A stretch of 64,000 nt of DNA from Macrophomina tecta. Taxonomy: Eukaryota; Ascomycota; Dothideomycetes; Botryosphaeriales; Botryosphaeriaceae. This document shows positions 34,458 to 46,084 of the stretch, piece by piece. The position numbers and the translations under genes were made by a program. The stretch's first letter is position 1; each line of letters begins with the position of its first letter. The stretch lies in NCBI GenBank assembly GCA_024180945.1, contig JAKSGN010000007.1, positions 3,472,001 to 3,536,000 on the forward strand, written 5' to 3'. Below the pieces are notes generated by a model that searched no databases, was not told the origin of the DNA, and saw nothing but the letters and a program-made list of their open reading frames with translations.

Positions 34458-34745
34458 CTGACCCGTGGTGTAGGCACTCTCCACGCTGTCGATCTTCTCT
34501 GTATTGGGACGTAGGCAATCGGCGTGCACCTTTCACAACTTCTCCAAGATATCTATAATGTGCTTGCTTTCTAGAGGTCTATTACAGTAAGAGCAGATAC
34601 TTGCTGGTCTTAAGTCTATAGTAGACAGATGCAATAGGTAAATAAGAGCTTGACGCCAAGCACGGCATATGGAGGACTGATAAGTGAAGATGAGCTTCGT
34701 CGGTGTCTTGCTCTGGACATTTTGTCATGATGGGCGCAAAACTGG
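34458..34745 (+). pseudogene. Mutated partial duplicate of the 25.6-kb rhodopsin-like gene
   Basis: About 290 bp align with 25873-26163 of the second rhodopsin-like gene, through exon 1 end, intron 1, exon 2, intron 2 and the start of exon 3. Shared landmarks include CTGACCC then GTAGGC, GGGACGTAGGCAATCGGC, the acceptor TTTCTAGAGGT, CTGGTCTTAAG, and ATGAGCTTCGTCGG against ATGAACTTCATCGC. Differences are mainly transitions, often G:C to A:T. Because introns are included, this is a genomic duplication, not a retrocopy. It has stops in all relevant frames. Confidence 0.8.
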
Positions 34746-34892
34746 TAGACACGTCTTCTGGAGCGCATCTAGGCAACGAGCAGGCGCTGATGCGGTTGGG
34801 TAGGGGGCTCGTTGCAGCGCTGCAGCGTTGGGAGCGGCTTACACCATAGCAGCGGCCGGCTAGCGCGGCGGCATGGGGCAGGCGGATGGTTG

Positions 34893-35240
34893 GCTGGCTC
34901 GCTGGCTGGCTGGCTCGCTGGGGTAGGTGTGTCTGCCATGCGGTGAGATTAACAGAGCGGGCCCCCAGGTCGCAGCTCGCCTGCTTGTGGCTCTCTGATT
35001 TGCCGCAGATGTCACGCAGCGCAGAGGGCGCACGGAAACTACGTCGCTTCGGGCCTAGCTGAGCTGGTTGGTGGGCTGGCAGGGGAGTAGGTGTTTCTGA
35101 CATGCGGTGTGTAAGGAGAGGCCGCTTCGAGGCTGCTTCGAGGCCGCTTCGAGGCCGCAGCTCGCCTGCTTGTGACTCTCTGATTTGCCGCAGGCGTGGG
35201 GCCGTACGATTCTCGCGCGTCCAAATTTGGGCTTAGCTTC
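34893..35240. repeat. Imperfect direct repeat plus GGCTGGCT and CTTCGAGGCCG short repeats
   Basis: The stretch near 34922-35010 recurs near 35088-35195. Both contain GTAGGTGTNTCTG, CATGCGGTG, CGCAGCTCGCCTGCTTGTG and CTCTCTGATTTGCCGCAG, offset by about 165-185 bp. The first unit is preceded by a GGCTGGCTCGCT simple repeat. The second contains three tandem CTTCGAGGCYG units. No coding signal fits. Confidence 0.8.
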
Positions 35241-35729
35241 CAACCCGCCAGTCGGCTCAGCCATGCGGAATCTGCCAACTAATTCCCCTCCATTCGTTTG
35301 CTGGTGCTTCTGTTGCTTCAAGTAGCCGTTCGCTCGTAAACTATATAATGGCCGCCATCCGCCACACTCCTAGAGCTTGTCTCCATTAGCGTGGCGTCCG
35401 CTCGCTGTCCTCTCTTCCTTGACGCATGCCATCCGTCCTGTGGTCGCTTCAACACAAAATAATTAGCATCACTTCCTGTTCTAGCAACTTTCACCCGTGC
35501 GGAATAGTGCACATCCACCCGGCCCCGCCGAGTACCCCTGTCCCACACTTTGGAACAACAGTGCTCAGATACGGTATGGTCGCTTTAAAGTCCCTCACGT
35601 GCATCCCGTAGTGTTGGCATTGACGAGGGTTCGCCACAGGGCTACGGGGTCTACTCGAAAAGGAAATCCACTTACCTGTAGCTATCAGGCCTCAGAGCTG
35701 CATACTGTTCCTTCTCCTCGTTGATTGCA
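35241..35729. promoter_or_regulatory. Upstream region of small membrane protein copy 3
   Basis: Nearly 500 bp with no gene of its own. A TATA-like CTATATAATGG at about 35341 lies roughly 390 bp before the start of copy 3, so its role is unclear. Confidence 0.3.
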
Positions 35730-36229
35730 ATGGCACCGATCCCTATACAGGCCGCGCAGAAGCGCTCTGGACAAGCTGGTAAAAACGGTATGAGCGATGA
35801 GGCCATAGTCACCATAGTATCTATCCTTGTCATGGTGATGATCCCGTGCATCGGATACCTGGTCCGACATGGGCTCAGGAAGAAGTGGGGTCGCCTCTGG
35901 AGCCGGCTGACGCAATGGCGAGGCTGTGAGTGAAGTCCGGCTGCAACTTTGTCATCCGAAAATACTCATGCTTGCTGCATCCAGCTACAAGTGGTCGGTC
36001 TTTGCCTCTAACCAGTATCTCTATTCGCCGTCCGAGTTACCTCCCTGGTACGAATGCATTCTACAATGCCGAATCTCCGTTCGAGGACTCCATCCTCGCG
36101 ACTTTGAGCTGGAGGGAGGTGTCGCACTCGAGCTCCAGGGACCATGTTCGCGGGGCGGGTGCCCCATGCGAAGCGGATCCAGGTGGATTGATCTTGGAGA
36201 CGCGCGAACGAGGGCAAGGGTTTACTTGA
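35730..36229 (+). CDS. Small single-span membrane protein, family copy 3 (best preserved)
   Basis: Two exons, 35730-35925 and 35985-36229. The intron has a GTGAGT donor and a CATCCAG acceptor. The product is 146 residues. A short Gln/Gly/Lys-rich N terminus precedes the core MSDEAIVTIVSILVMVMIPC, then GYLVRHGLRKKWGRLWSRL. Only one membrane helix is predicted (about residues 25-44), with a strongly basic cytoplasmic side. The second exon encodes a hydrophilic Ser/Arg/Gly/Pro-rich tail with no recognised domain. No cleavable signal peptide. Function unknown. The family recurs at 31.1, 33.0 and 58.5 kb. Confidence 0.6.
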
Positions 36230-38132
36230 TGTGCGGACGATCATGGGGTGTGGACATAGCGTGGAGTTTCGGGAGTGCTGGACAGAATCTCAGTGAGCAT
36301 GTAGATAGAATGGTGTCTTTTCCACAAGGCGCAATAGTAATGTTCTCCGATCGCAGGCATAATGCATGCCAGCTTGTAGCGCACTGCGACAGAGCACCTG
36401 TCGAGTATGCGGGTATCTTCAGTCGGTTAAAGGTCGCGTCCAGAGCTCAAACTGTTCGGAGGAATGGGGCGGGAAAAATTCTGGCGTAGAATCTCCTGAG
36501 GTCTGCGGTAATAAGACAGAAAAAGCGGGAGGACGGATAAGGCTGAGTGCGGGGTCAGGCTCGGCGTCGGTGCTCCTGGAGGCCGAGGGCTGAAGTGACC
36601 CCCGCGAAAGCCAGCAATGTCCGGGGCTGGGCCAGAGCGGCGACGCTGCGAGATTGAATAAAAGCATCTCCATCTCGACGTCGGCGGGCATGGATCGCGT
36701 GCCAAGCAAAAAGCGGAACGGGAGGAGAAAGTAGATCATGAAGTTAATTCTCGATTGAGAGATTTGTATGCTCCGGGCGGATAGCTCACGATCAGCCTCC
36801 AAACCAGGGCCATGGCCTGATCACGGACCTTGCATGTGACGAACGCTGTTTCCTGGGGTGGGGGGCGCGAGGTTATGTTCGGAACCTTACCGGAGCCTTT
36901 GATTGCGAACAGAACTGGCTGAGCAAGGAGGAGGACGCAGGCGAGGGGAGTAAGGGCTGGCAAAGGCAGATGGTGAGCGGGAGTAGGAATCAATAGTTTC
37001 GAGGCGGTTGGGGGGAGGGCCGGGCAGTGGCGTGGCGCAGTCAGTGGTGAGATGGCAGCCCGCTGGCAGGTCAATTGGCGGCGGGCAATCACCAGACTTG
37101 CCCTCGTTGAAGCAGCGGGAGCGCCCTAGTGGCTTGTCAGCGGCAGGGCGAGTGCAGGTGAAGAAATGAGAAGATGGCGAGAGAAATGAAGTGGGGGGGG
37201 GGGGGTTAGGGTTAGCGTTCGGCGGCGCGGGTGCCTGGCGGGCCGGGGGGCTCTAGCGCGCGGTGCCGAAGAACCGATGTCAGGTACGAGAGCAGCTCCC
37301 TTCTGGAAACACTACTTTGGCTCCACCATCCACACCCCTCCGGCCTCCCGCCGCGACGTCATGCGCCCGGCCATGATATCACCGCCAGCCGGCACTGCGC
37401 CCCAAGCCTCACTCTGCTCTGCTGCGTCCGGGATGCAGCTCGGCCGATGCGACGCCGCCGCGGTGCGCATGACTCTGGGCAGCCCCGGCACCCCTGCCCC
37501 CAGCTCTCTACCCCGACCAGCCGTCCCGCGTCGCCGGGCTCCCCGCAGCCCTCCAGAACCAACTAGCTGCTTGCAGCCACCAGCAATGCGGCTTCTGTTC
37601 TAGACTGCCCGTGTCCGGCAAGCTGGGTCACGTGATGGCGACAGAAGTGGAGCTCGGCCCTCGCCGCCAAGCCCTTGCAGCGTTGCAGCAGCCCGTCGCC
37701 CTGCCTCCAGCAGCCTCTGGATGTGCCGCCTTGGCCGCTGGCCCAAGAAAGTATAAGTGCTACGCCGGCCGCGTCAACCACCAGCGGCAGCTGTGCTGTC
37801 GCCCGAGGCGGAGCCCGTGCGGAGAGAGCGACAGGGCGTGCGGCCAACGCTGCCACGCTCTCCCCACCCTACAATAATCGCGCATTCCTGGGGCACGGAT
37901 TGCGCCAGCCGAGGCCGCAGCAAGTACGCAATTCGCTTACCGCTGGATCGTGAGCTCCATAGGTAGCCCGCCAGAGCCCGCCCAGGCACGCGACAGATGT
38001 TCCTCAGCCGCTTCTCTCCCCCTTCCAGCACCGCCACCGTTGGCGACGAAGACTTGAGGCACGCCGCCCCAGGACAAGCCCTCGACGCCGACACGCCCGC
38101 TGCTGAGCGCCTCGAGCTCCGATTCATGCCAG
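36230..38132. other. 1.9-kb boundary region with G-run and telomere-like motif
   Basis: No supported gene on either strand; short frames here look like chance. G13 followed by TTAGGGTTAGCG occurs at 37193-37217. From 37.2 kb on the sequence is GC-rich and leads into the core F-box gene. Confidence 0.45.
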
Positions 38133-39572
38133 ATGGGTCGGCCCGGAGCCGTCGGCTGGCCCAGCGCGCGCTGGACTTCCAGGCTCCAACTCGCCAGACT
38201 GCCCGAGGAGATCCTCCTCCTCATCGTTGAGCGCTGCGACATCGACGCCCTGCTGCAGCTGCGCCTGGTCTGTCGCGCCTTCCGCAGCCTCATCGCCACC
38301 TACGAGAGCACCATCGTCCAGGCCGTCGCCCGCACCACCTTTCCTGGCTGCAAGCTGATCCTGCGCCCGCCCGAGGACCATGATCTGCTGAGTGAGTGAG
38401 CCCATGTCTGTGTCGCGACAACCCCACCACCCCCGCCAGACCAGTCCCAACTCATACTGTGATGCACGCCGCCCTAACGCCTATTCAGAATCGCCCTACA
38501 CGCTGGACTGGCTGACTGGCCTAATTCCTAAACATCTCGCTGCCATCGTCGTCGACCGACACCGCTACTGCGGAACGCCGCTACCCGCTCTCGACGGCAT
38601 CCCTGCCGAAGATGAGATTGGCGACGAGATCCGCGACCACATCGCCCACGGCTTCCGCATCCTCGAGACGCTCTCGCTAATCGCCCAGGATGTTGAAGAC
38701 ACGCCCGACTCCAAGATCGAATCGAAACTGCCACCGTACGTTGTCCTCTTTCTTTTTCTTTTTTCTTTTTTTTTCCACGTTGACCGCCATGCTGAATTCT
38801 GCCGCCCAGCGAACTCGTGTCGCGCGAGGCCCCGGCGCCAACCTGGCACAAATTCAAACCAAGCCGCGTCTATCGCCGGACGAGAAGCGCGCTCTGGTCG
38901 TGGCGGCGGCCGCAGGAGAGCGCGGAGAAGAAGAAGTGGGCGATCCTGCAGCGGCGGCAGGACCTGACGACGGCGCTGCAGGTCAACTTCATCTACAAGC
39001 GCATGACGCCCGAGGAGGCCGCCGACTTCGACGCCATGTGGAACATCCTGCGCATGGCCTTCCAGCACCACCGCTACTTCAACCTCGGCATCCCGCTCTT
39101 CGACTGGGGCAAGCCCGACAGCCGCGACATCTTCCAGAGCAACTCGTGGGTCAACTGGTTCGTGCTGCGCGCCGGCGCGTCCTTCTGGTGGCGCAACTAC
39201 TGGCTCAAGAGCATCCGCGTCGTCGCTACCGGCCCCCGGGATATCGGCGACTTCACCAAGCCCGGCAAGAAGAAGTCGTCGTCACGACCGAAGACGAGCA
39301 GGAAGGATTCGAGGCCCAGCGGCTGGGCTGAGGTCAACCACGCCTGGCACGCGAGGAGTAGGGAGCAGATCGAGATCGAGCGCGCTGGCGCCGAGGAGGT
39401 GTTTGCGACTATCAAGCACCGGATGAGGGGCGTCGATGCGATCCGTTTGCCGACGTTCGATGAGTATCGTGCTATGGTGCGCAGCTTAAGAGGTGAGGGC
39501 GCGCCAGCGCCGGGTGGTCAGGCGCAGGAGGGTCCTCTCGGTCGGTATTGCGCGAGTATGACATTGTTCTGA
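38133..39572 (+). CDS. F-box protein
   Basis: Three exons, 38133-38391, 38489-38735 and 38810-39572, about 422 residues. The introns have GTGAGT and GTACGT donors, and the second is pyrimidine-rich. The F-box lies at about residues 20-65 (LARLPEEILLLIVERCDIDALLQLRLVCRAF in outline), giving LPxEIL and LxxLRLVCRxF. The rest (YTLDWLTGLIP, HHRYFNLGIPLFDWGKP, FFQSNSWVNWF-like) is typical of filamentous-fungal F-box proteins whose C-terminal part has no defined substrate domain. It probably recruits a substrate to an SCF ubiquitin ligase through Skp1. The target is unknown. The ATG used is the only one in frame just before the F-box. Confidence 0.82.
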
Positions 39573-40424
39573 TTTGGATCTCGAACTTTTTTTTTCCCTT
39601 AATCGCTAATGCCATACGACTGCATGGGGCCGCTGGTATTATTGATGGTGACAAGATGGGGGAGGAGGGACAGGTAGGGAGGCGGTCATCTCATTTGTTC
39701 TTTTCTCTTGTAAATAGAGGAAGTTCTTACGACTGGATTGAGGTATGACTGTAGACCGGATAGACATGCTACTACCACATTTCGCAGGTTCGACATGTTT
39801 GCTTCGCTTTCTTCTGCGGAGGGAATCCGATGCTTTAAAAGTGTACGAGCTGACGGCAGGATGAAGCTGATCAAAAAGCAAACGGTGGTCTGATATAAGC
39901 ACGTGCGAGTCCCACTCCTGTGCTGGGCGCACGTCGAGATGACGAGCAACCGACAGTGTTTGCGCAGGAGAAAAGAAGCCGAATCGGGGAAAGGAGTCAC
40001 GAGGGGGTCTGAAAACGCCATTCGCCCGGCATCTGCGCCAAGAAGAGGGCGGGATGAGATATATAGGTGAGGTTCCTTTTGACAAATACGATGCTCCGTG
40101 CTCTGGCTGCACCTCTTTTTGGGTTTTTGCCCCACGTCTCCAAACTCTCGGTGTCGCAGGCGCTTATTGCAACGTTTTATTGAAGGATCGGCGCAGGGGT
40201 GGGGTTGAGTAAGGACTAGGTATGTGATCTACGAATAGGAAGCCACTTGCCTGGACTGACCAACGGCCAGCTGTCGGACGCGGTACGCTAGAACGACGAA
40301 GGGCGAAATAAAACTCTAATCGATCGCGAGGCCAAGAAATCTATAGATTCTTTAAGGGAAAATCTCCAATCCCATCAGGTGTACTGTTCACCCATTCCGC
40401 ACTCCTCCCAAAAGAACAAGAACA
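39573..40424. other. Convergent intergenic region
   Basis: 3' sides of the F-box gene and of the cell-surface protein gene on the opposite strand. No gene recognised. Confidence 0.5.
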
Positions 40425-41355
40425 TCACCTCCCCCCGCCGCCTTTCCACCCCTCGTCCCCCGGCAACTCCACCGGACCGGACCCTCTCGCCGCCTCCTCC
40501 TCCTCCTCGTCCTCCTCTTCTCCGTCTTCCTTCCCCTCCAACTCGAACCTCGCCTCCGCGCACATCTCCAGCACCGGCGCCCCGCCTATCTCGCTCGCGC
40601 ACACCACGCCGCCGAGCCCACCGCTCCCGTTAGCATCCGCTTCTACCATGTCTGCGACCTCGTCCCGCTGCTGTCTCCGTCGACGTTGCCGACGCCGGCG
40701 CAGCACGCAGAACCACGCGCCACCGACGAGCGAGAGCAGGGCGGCCGCGGTGCCGAGGGTGGCGGCGATGATGGTCGTGTGGGTTGGAATCGAGGCCGAG
40801 GCCGAGCTGGCGGGCGCGGTTGAGGATGATGATGAGGCAGAGGAGGGCAGTTGGTCGGGCGGTGTGCAGTGGTCGATGCTGTAGTAGGGGTACGAGGCCG
40901 CGGACGCGTTGTAGCAGTGATAGGGGGTCGCGAGGATGGCGGTGCCGGAGCAGGGGCTGCCGGTCGTGTCTGGCGTGTAGATGGTCACTGTTTGGAATTT
41001 TCGGTTTCTGTTAGATTGGTGGCTGGAAGGAGGGATGGGTTTTTGTTTTTTTTGGGGGGGGGGCGGAGCGGCGGGGCTGAAAAAGATGGGACGAACCTCC
41101 GCAGCCGGTATCCAGCTCGTTGAACATGAAACTCGAGAAGCGGCCGGTCGCTTTCTCGCTGAAGGATGTGCACACGCCATCGGGGTATCCGTTCGGACCG
41201 TCCCAGTCATTGAAGGAAGTTTTGCAGGCTGAGTCGGAGAAGACGGTCACATAGCTCGTCGCGGACGCTGGCCTCTGGAGGAAGAGAAGTAGAATGATGA
41301 GGGCGTAGAACTGATGGACGAAAATGGATGTTGGCATCACGGCGTTGGTGGGCAT
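40425..41355 (-). CDS. Single-pass cell-surface protein with acidic cytoplasmic tail
   Basis: Two exons on the minus strand, 41355-41097 and 40987-40425, about 273 residues. The intron carries a long C/A run. A signal peptide is clear (FYALIILLLFLQRPASA, cleavage near residue 33). The ectodomain has about six cysteines (DSACKT, DGVCTSF, DTGCG, GSPCSG, YHCYN, DHCTPP), then a Ser/Ala/Thr-rich stalk. One membrane helix follows (IIAATLGTAAALLSLVGGAWF), then an Arg-rich stop-transfer (RRRRQRRRR). The cytoplasmic tail is acidic (EDGEEEDEEEEE). The layout resembles fungal wall-stress sensors of the Wsc/Mid2 kind, but no named domain is certain. The start could be either of two in-frame ATGs six codons apart. 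Confidence 0.72.
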
Positions 41356-43516
41356 GGCAGCCTTTCGACCGTTGCCTGCTTGTGTCCCTCGTTCTGCCTA
41401 CAGCTGGAAGCTGTCTTGTCAGAGGAAGCGAGCAGAGAAAGCGTGCGGAGAAAGAAGGCTCTTTGTTAAGTTTTGGAGGCGCTGCCCGCTGCTCAACGCA
41501 AATGCCCACCATCACGAAAAGGAACATCTAATCACTGGATTCCTATGGTTATCATACAGGATGTATTGAGTACAAAAGGGCGGCAGCTGAACCTCCAAAA
41601 TGGCTGCTTCTGCCTTATTTGCCTTGTGAAAATATGCACGAGCAAGAATCTGGGGCCAGGATGGAAGCGATGGGGGCCAAATGGCCGAAGTCGCGCAGTG
41701 GATCAGGCCCTGTAATCGAAGAGGTCATTTTGAGGCTGAATAGCTGCCGCATTAGTGCCCTGTCTTACGTGACTCGCCTGTCGAGGTCTCGAATGCTTGA
41801 TTTTCGGTTGCATACCGATTGGCGCGATGAACGTTTTCCGTCTGTTGGTGGCTGAGTCGCGTGGGGGTTCGTCGGCCTCTTCGCCCCATGTCTCTTTTCG
41901 GCCCCTGCCGCCACAAAAAATGATTATGGGGGCGTCCTGCCCATATGATTCCATTCCAAGCCTTTTAATGGTAAATGGTGTGTAGAGAGCATGAATCCAA
42001 GTACTTTGAAAATGATATGCTCATCCGCCCAGCGCGCTTCTAGCCACGACCCAAAAGCGTATGGCCGTCGACGTACATCCATATTGCTTTCAACCTGCGT
42101 TCGATTTTGGGTGGACGACAGGACCATGGCCCCTCTCCCCGAGCACTTTCCTCCTTAGGATCGGACCGTGGGGCCCTTGTGCAGGTTGCTGATTCAAGCC
42201 ATCCTTCTCAGACGCGGATGATTGCTGCGCTTCCGACCCATCCCTCCCATGACCCTGGCCCATACCAATGCTCTTTGCATCTAACTTGGAGGCGCCGGTA
42301 TTTGCAGTTTTCCTGTCTTCACTGGCTTTTGCTTGGCTTTGGATGCGCGACCCGCGTCAACACTATCATCAAAGAAGTGGGCACTAGCTGTCATACCTTG
42401 CCATACTGTGCGAGCTACTATTGGGATCGTCTCAGTCCGGGGCTTCTTTCAACCTTAGAAGTTTTATCTCTGAGCTGTGCTAACCGAAAGTTTTATAGGT
42501 ATTCCTGGTCCGATTGGGCAGTGACGTCATCGGATTACGACTACTCAAGCATCAGCTTCCCATTTCTTCCCGAGGGACCGTTCCGGTGCGCGTGAAAAAA
42601 AAAAAAAAAAAGGCCGTGAGGTGTGTCTTTAAGACGGTCAGGTCCCGGAGGTTGCTAGAGGGAGGCGTGTCTGGGGAAGGTGAGTCGATGTTTTGGATCA
42701 AAGCCCCCATTCTCTTTTTTCCCTTCCTGCTCATGAGCTTCTTTCCTGGCGAAGAATCGCCGACTGCCTTCATCTCATTCTCTCTCTTTTTCCAGGTCAA
42801 TCCCCCTCTTGCTGTTAGCTGTCACATTTCAGAGAGCCCGTGCATACTTTAATCGAAAATGTACTTTGAGCATGGCGTTATGTTCATGCATTCTCTTCGC
42901 CCGTAATTTTCAACTCAGGGTACCAGCCACGTCTCCCACGAATTGAAGTATCAACTAATCATACACTTCACTTTGTGATACTCCTTCCGAAAAACACGAA
43001 ACTGGCACAGCAAAGAAAGTCAGACATACCTCCAGTTAAGCAATTCATCCATTCCTAGTTCACTGTGGTTTGATACCCAACCAGAAACACAACTACAGCC
43101 ACCTACCAAGCGACCAATCCCTCTACGCACGCTGTGTAACGACGAAACCATAAGAAAGCAAAAGCACCAAACCTCTCCTCTCCTGCCTTCAACTGCGCAA
43201 AATCAAGGTATACAAAGAAGTCAATCAAAGAAAAGTGGCGTCCAGGAATCAAAAGTAACAACCCTAGTCTCTGTATTACAGACGCAACGCTATGCAAAAA
43301 GGGTCTGGGAAGGATAGAAACTTTGTCCCGAGCGAAGCAAGAAAAGCGGAAAAACCAAATCGTCTCAAAACCCAGAAAGATCCATCAACAAGTGGCGCTC
43401 CCCTTCTCCAATTTTTTTCCAGCGTAGTATATGGTATCAATGTGGCAATATACGGTCTGCTCCGGCTGTCTTTCTCCAGCTGTCTTTCTCCAGCTGTCTT
43501 CCTCCGGCGGTGGTAT
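41356..43516. other. 2.2-kb intergenic region, no gene seen
   Basis: Contains an A run near 42596-42611 and no recognised coding region. The side near 43.5 kb carries the 3' UTR of the chitin synthase regulator, and CAGCTGTCTTTCTCC is tandemly repeated at about 43467-43502. Confidence 0.45.
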
Positions 43517-46084
43517 CTACATGACAACCTGTGGCATGGTTAACAGACTGTTCCATCTTGAACCTTTCGATTTCTAAACTTACGCAGTCCTGGTCATTCT
43601 TAACCTTCGGGACGCCCATCTCATCGAACGTCTTTGGACCCTTGCCCGGCGGCGGTGCCGTGGCAGCTGGCTTGGGGGCGGGTTCCTTGGGCGGCTGAGG
43701 CTGTTGGCTCGGCTTCGGCGGCGCAGAATCACTCTTCTGGGGGGCCGGTCTCCCAGAGCTGCCTGGCCGACCACTTGCAGGCCTGGGCGCAGGAATGACT
43801 GGAGGTCCCGCTGCAGGCACCGTCGATGCTGTGGAAGCACGCTCGTAACCAGCTGGCAGCTGCATGGGCTTTTTGGGTTCGAGAGGTGCCTGGAATCCAA
43901 TGTCGGTGACCGTTGGCTGCTTCTGCAGCTTGTTGGGGCCGGGAGGGTAGCCATGCGAAGAAGACGGATGGCCACCGGACGGAGGAGGAGACATATAAGG
44001 CTGCTGCTCGGGATAATCGACGCTCGGACCGCCGGGTTGACGGTAACCACCGGGACCCGGAGGGTTGGAGGAAACACGGTGCCCCACAGGTTTGCGACCA
44101 GTGTGGGGGCCTGTAGGACTCATTGCATCGACACTTGTGTGAGGACGAGGAGGCCCGTATCCGGGCGCCTGCGGAGGGAATCTGCCTGCCGGAGCACCTG
44201 GAGCGCCGGGGCCTGGAGGGACCATGGTGAAAGCCGAGGTAGGACGTGGAGCAGGAGGCGCGCCTCCTGCAAGCATTGGCGGGCCATTATCCATTGGATA
44301 GGGTGCAGCAGAGACGGGACGGTCGTAAGGCTGGACAATCGGTGGCCTGTCTTCGAGAGGATAGGGCGCGGTGGACGAGGAGCGGACTGGCGGGCGCCCA
44401 TTGGTGGGAGAGTGTACTGGTGACTGAGGAGCTGAATCGGAAATGGTGGGCATGGGAGCGGCCTGCGACTGCCTGAACCTATCCGGTCTTTGCCCTTTCT
44501 TGGAACCATACTGAGACCTGATCTTGTTGATGGCCACCTTCTCATGGTCCTTCTTCGAAAGTGTCCTGTTCACTTGGATATTTTCGAGACGGGAGATGGC
44601 ATCCTTGTTACCAGACTTGGCAGCCCTCTCGTACCACTCCATTGCTTTCTCGAGGTTGACAGACGTGTGAACGCCGATCTCATGGAAGTATCCGAGCGCA
44701 AATTCGGCAGTGGCAAGACCAGACTCCGCGGCGCGCTCGGCGTAGACGAATGCCAATTCCTCGTTCTTCTGGAAAACGCCCTCATAACCACAAAGGAACC
44801 ACTTGCTGATGGCCATGTCTGCTTCCGGCTCGCCTTGCCTGGCCGCCAATGCATTGTAGTGCAGGGAAAGCGCTGGGTTGAAGTCACAACCTAACGTGCA
44901 CAGCTCGTACGCGGAGCCCATCTTGAGCTGGGCCTTAGCGAAGCCAAGGAAAGCGGCCTTCTCGATGTTGATCTTGGCCGACTTCTCATCGTAGGGAAGG
45001 TACACCTCGGGAACTGTGATCTGCGGCAGTTCGCGTGCTTGGAGCATTCCGAGGACCTGCCGAAGATTAGCTTGCAGCCGTCACGCCCCGCGTCTGTGTC
45101 ACCTACATAAGCACCCTGCGGGGCATTTTCGTCAGCGGTGCTGGCGGCGTGCTTGATGAGCTGAAGACCCTTTGCGTAATCCTGCGGCTGGCCATTCTGA
45201 CCCAGCAAAGTCATCATACCAAGTCGCTGCTCCGACGTTAGCGATACGAGAAATCGCCCCACCAGGATTCAGAAACCTACGTAGTTCGAGGCCGAGTCCC
45301 CCGCATCGGCACCCCGCTTGTAGTGTACGAGCGCTTTGACCGGATCGTTGGACTGCTCGAAGAGCATGCCTATCCGGTACTCGGCGCGCCAGTAGCCCTT
45401 GTCCGCGGCGCGCGAGTAGCAGCGGAAGGCCTCCTTCTTGTCCACGCGCATGCCAAACTTGCCAAACTCGAGCCACATTCCGCGCATGAACTCGGCGCGC
45501 GGGTGGTGCTGGTCAGCGAGGAACTGGACGATGTTCATGGCGTCCATGCGCAACTGGTGCTCGACAGCAGGCGTGGGGGGGCGCGCCTGGTTGACGTAGA
45601 TGCGCTCGGCATGCACCATGGCCGCGTCAACCCAGGTCAGGGCATCCTGAGCCCAAGCCAGCTGCATCTCGGGATCGTTGGAGTTGAGCACGCCCAGGCG
45701 CGCATTCTCCAGTATTTGTTCCTTCTCATCGTCGGTCGGGGGGATGTTGGGCGAGGGGTTCACGAGCTTGGGGAAGGGCGAGAAGTTGGGGACGTCTCCT
45801 GCCGGCTTGCCGTACTGCGAGTAGTTGTACTGCGAGCCGTGGGCGGGGCCCGGGGCGGTCGAATGCATGCTGCTGCCGCGCGCCGGGAAGGGACTGCCGT
45901 TTGCTTCGAGCTCGAGGTGGGCCACCTGGTTCTGGATCTGGTCGACATCCTCCTGCATGATGCGCTGCGGGGCGGGCGAGACGACTTCGGGCTGCGGGGG
46001 GAGGTAGTAGTCGTCGGTGCCGCCGGGGACGAAGGTGGCGGCGAGGCCGAAGTTATTGGAGTGGGGATGCTGCTGGTAGCTCAT
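43517..46084 (-). CDS. Skt5/Chs4-type chitin synthase regulator with Sel1 repeats
   Basis: Four exons on the minus strand: 46084-45281, 45226-45107, 45056-43584 and a 12-nt last exon 43528-43517, about 802 residues. The N terminus is Pro/Gln-rich. Sel1-type helical repeats run from about residue 200 to 470 (KKEAFRCYSRAADKGYWRAEYRIGMLFE, FALGYFHEIGV, AMEWYERAAKSGN in outline). A long Pro/Gly/Ala-rich disordered region follows. The last splice joins KNDQDC to VVM-stop, producing CVVM, a CaaX prenylation box; without the splice the tail would read into unrelated sequence. Yeast Skt5/Chs4 activates Chs3 at the bud neck and is farnesylated, so this protein probably anchors a chitin synthase at sites of growth. 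The second exon could start one codon earlier. Confidence 0.9.

Noticed and set aside
36419..37092. Minus-strand frames of 118-127 codons
   Set aside because: Compositionally biased by GC-rich DNA and interrupted; no recognisable protein.
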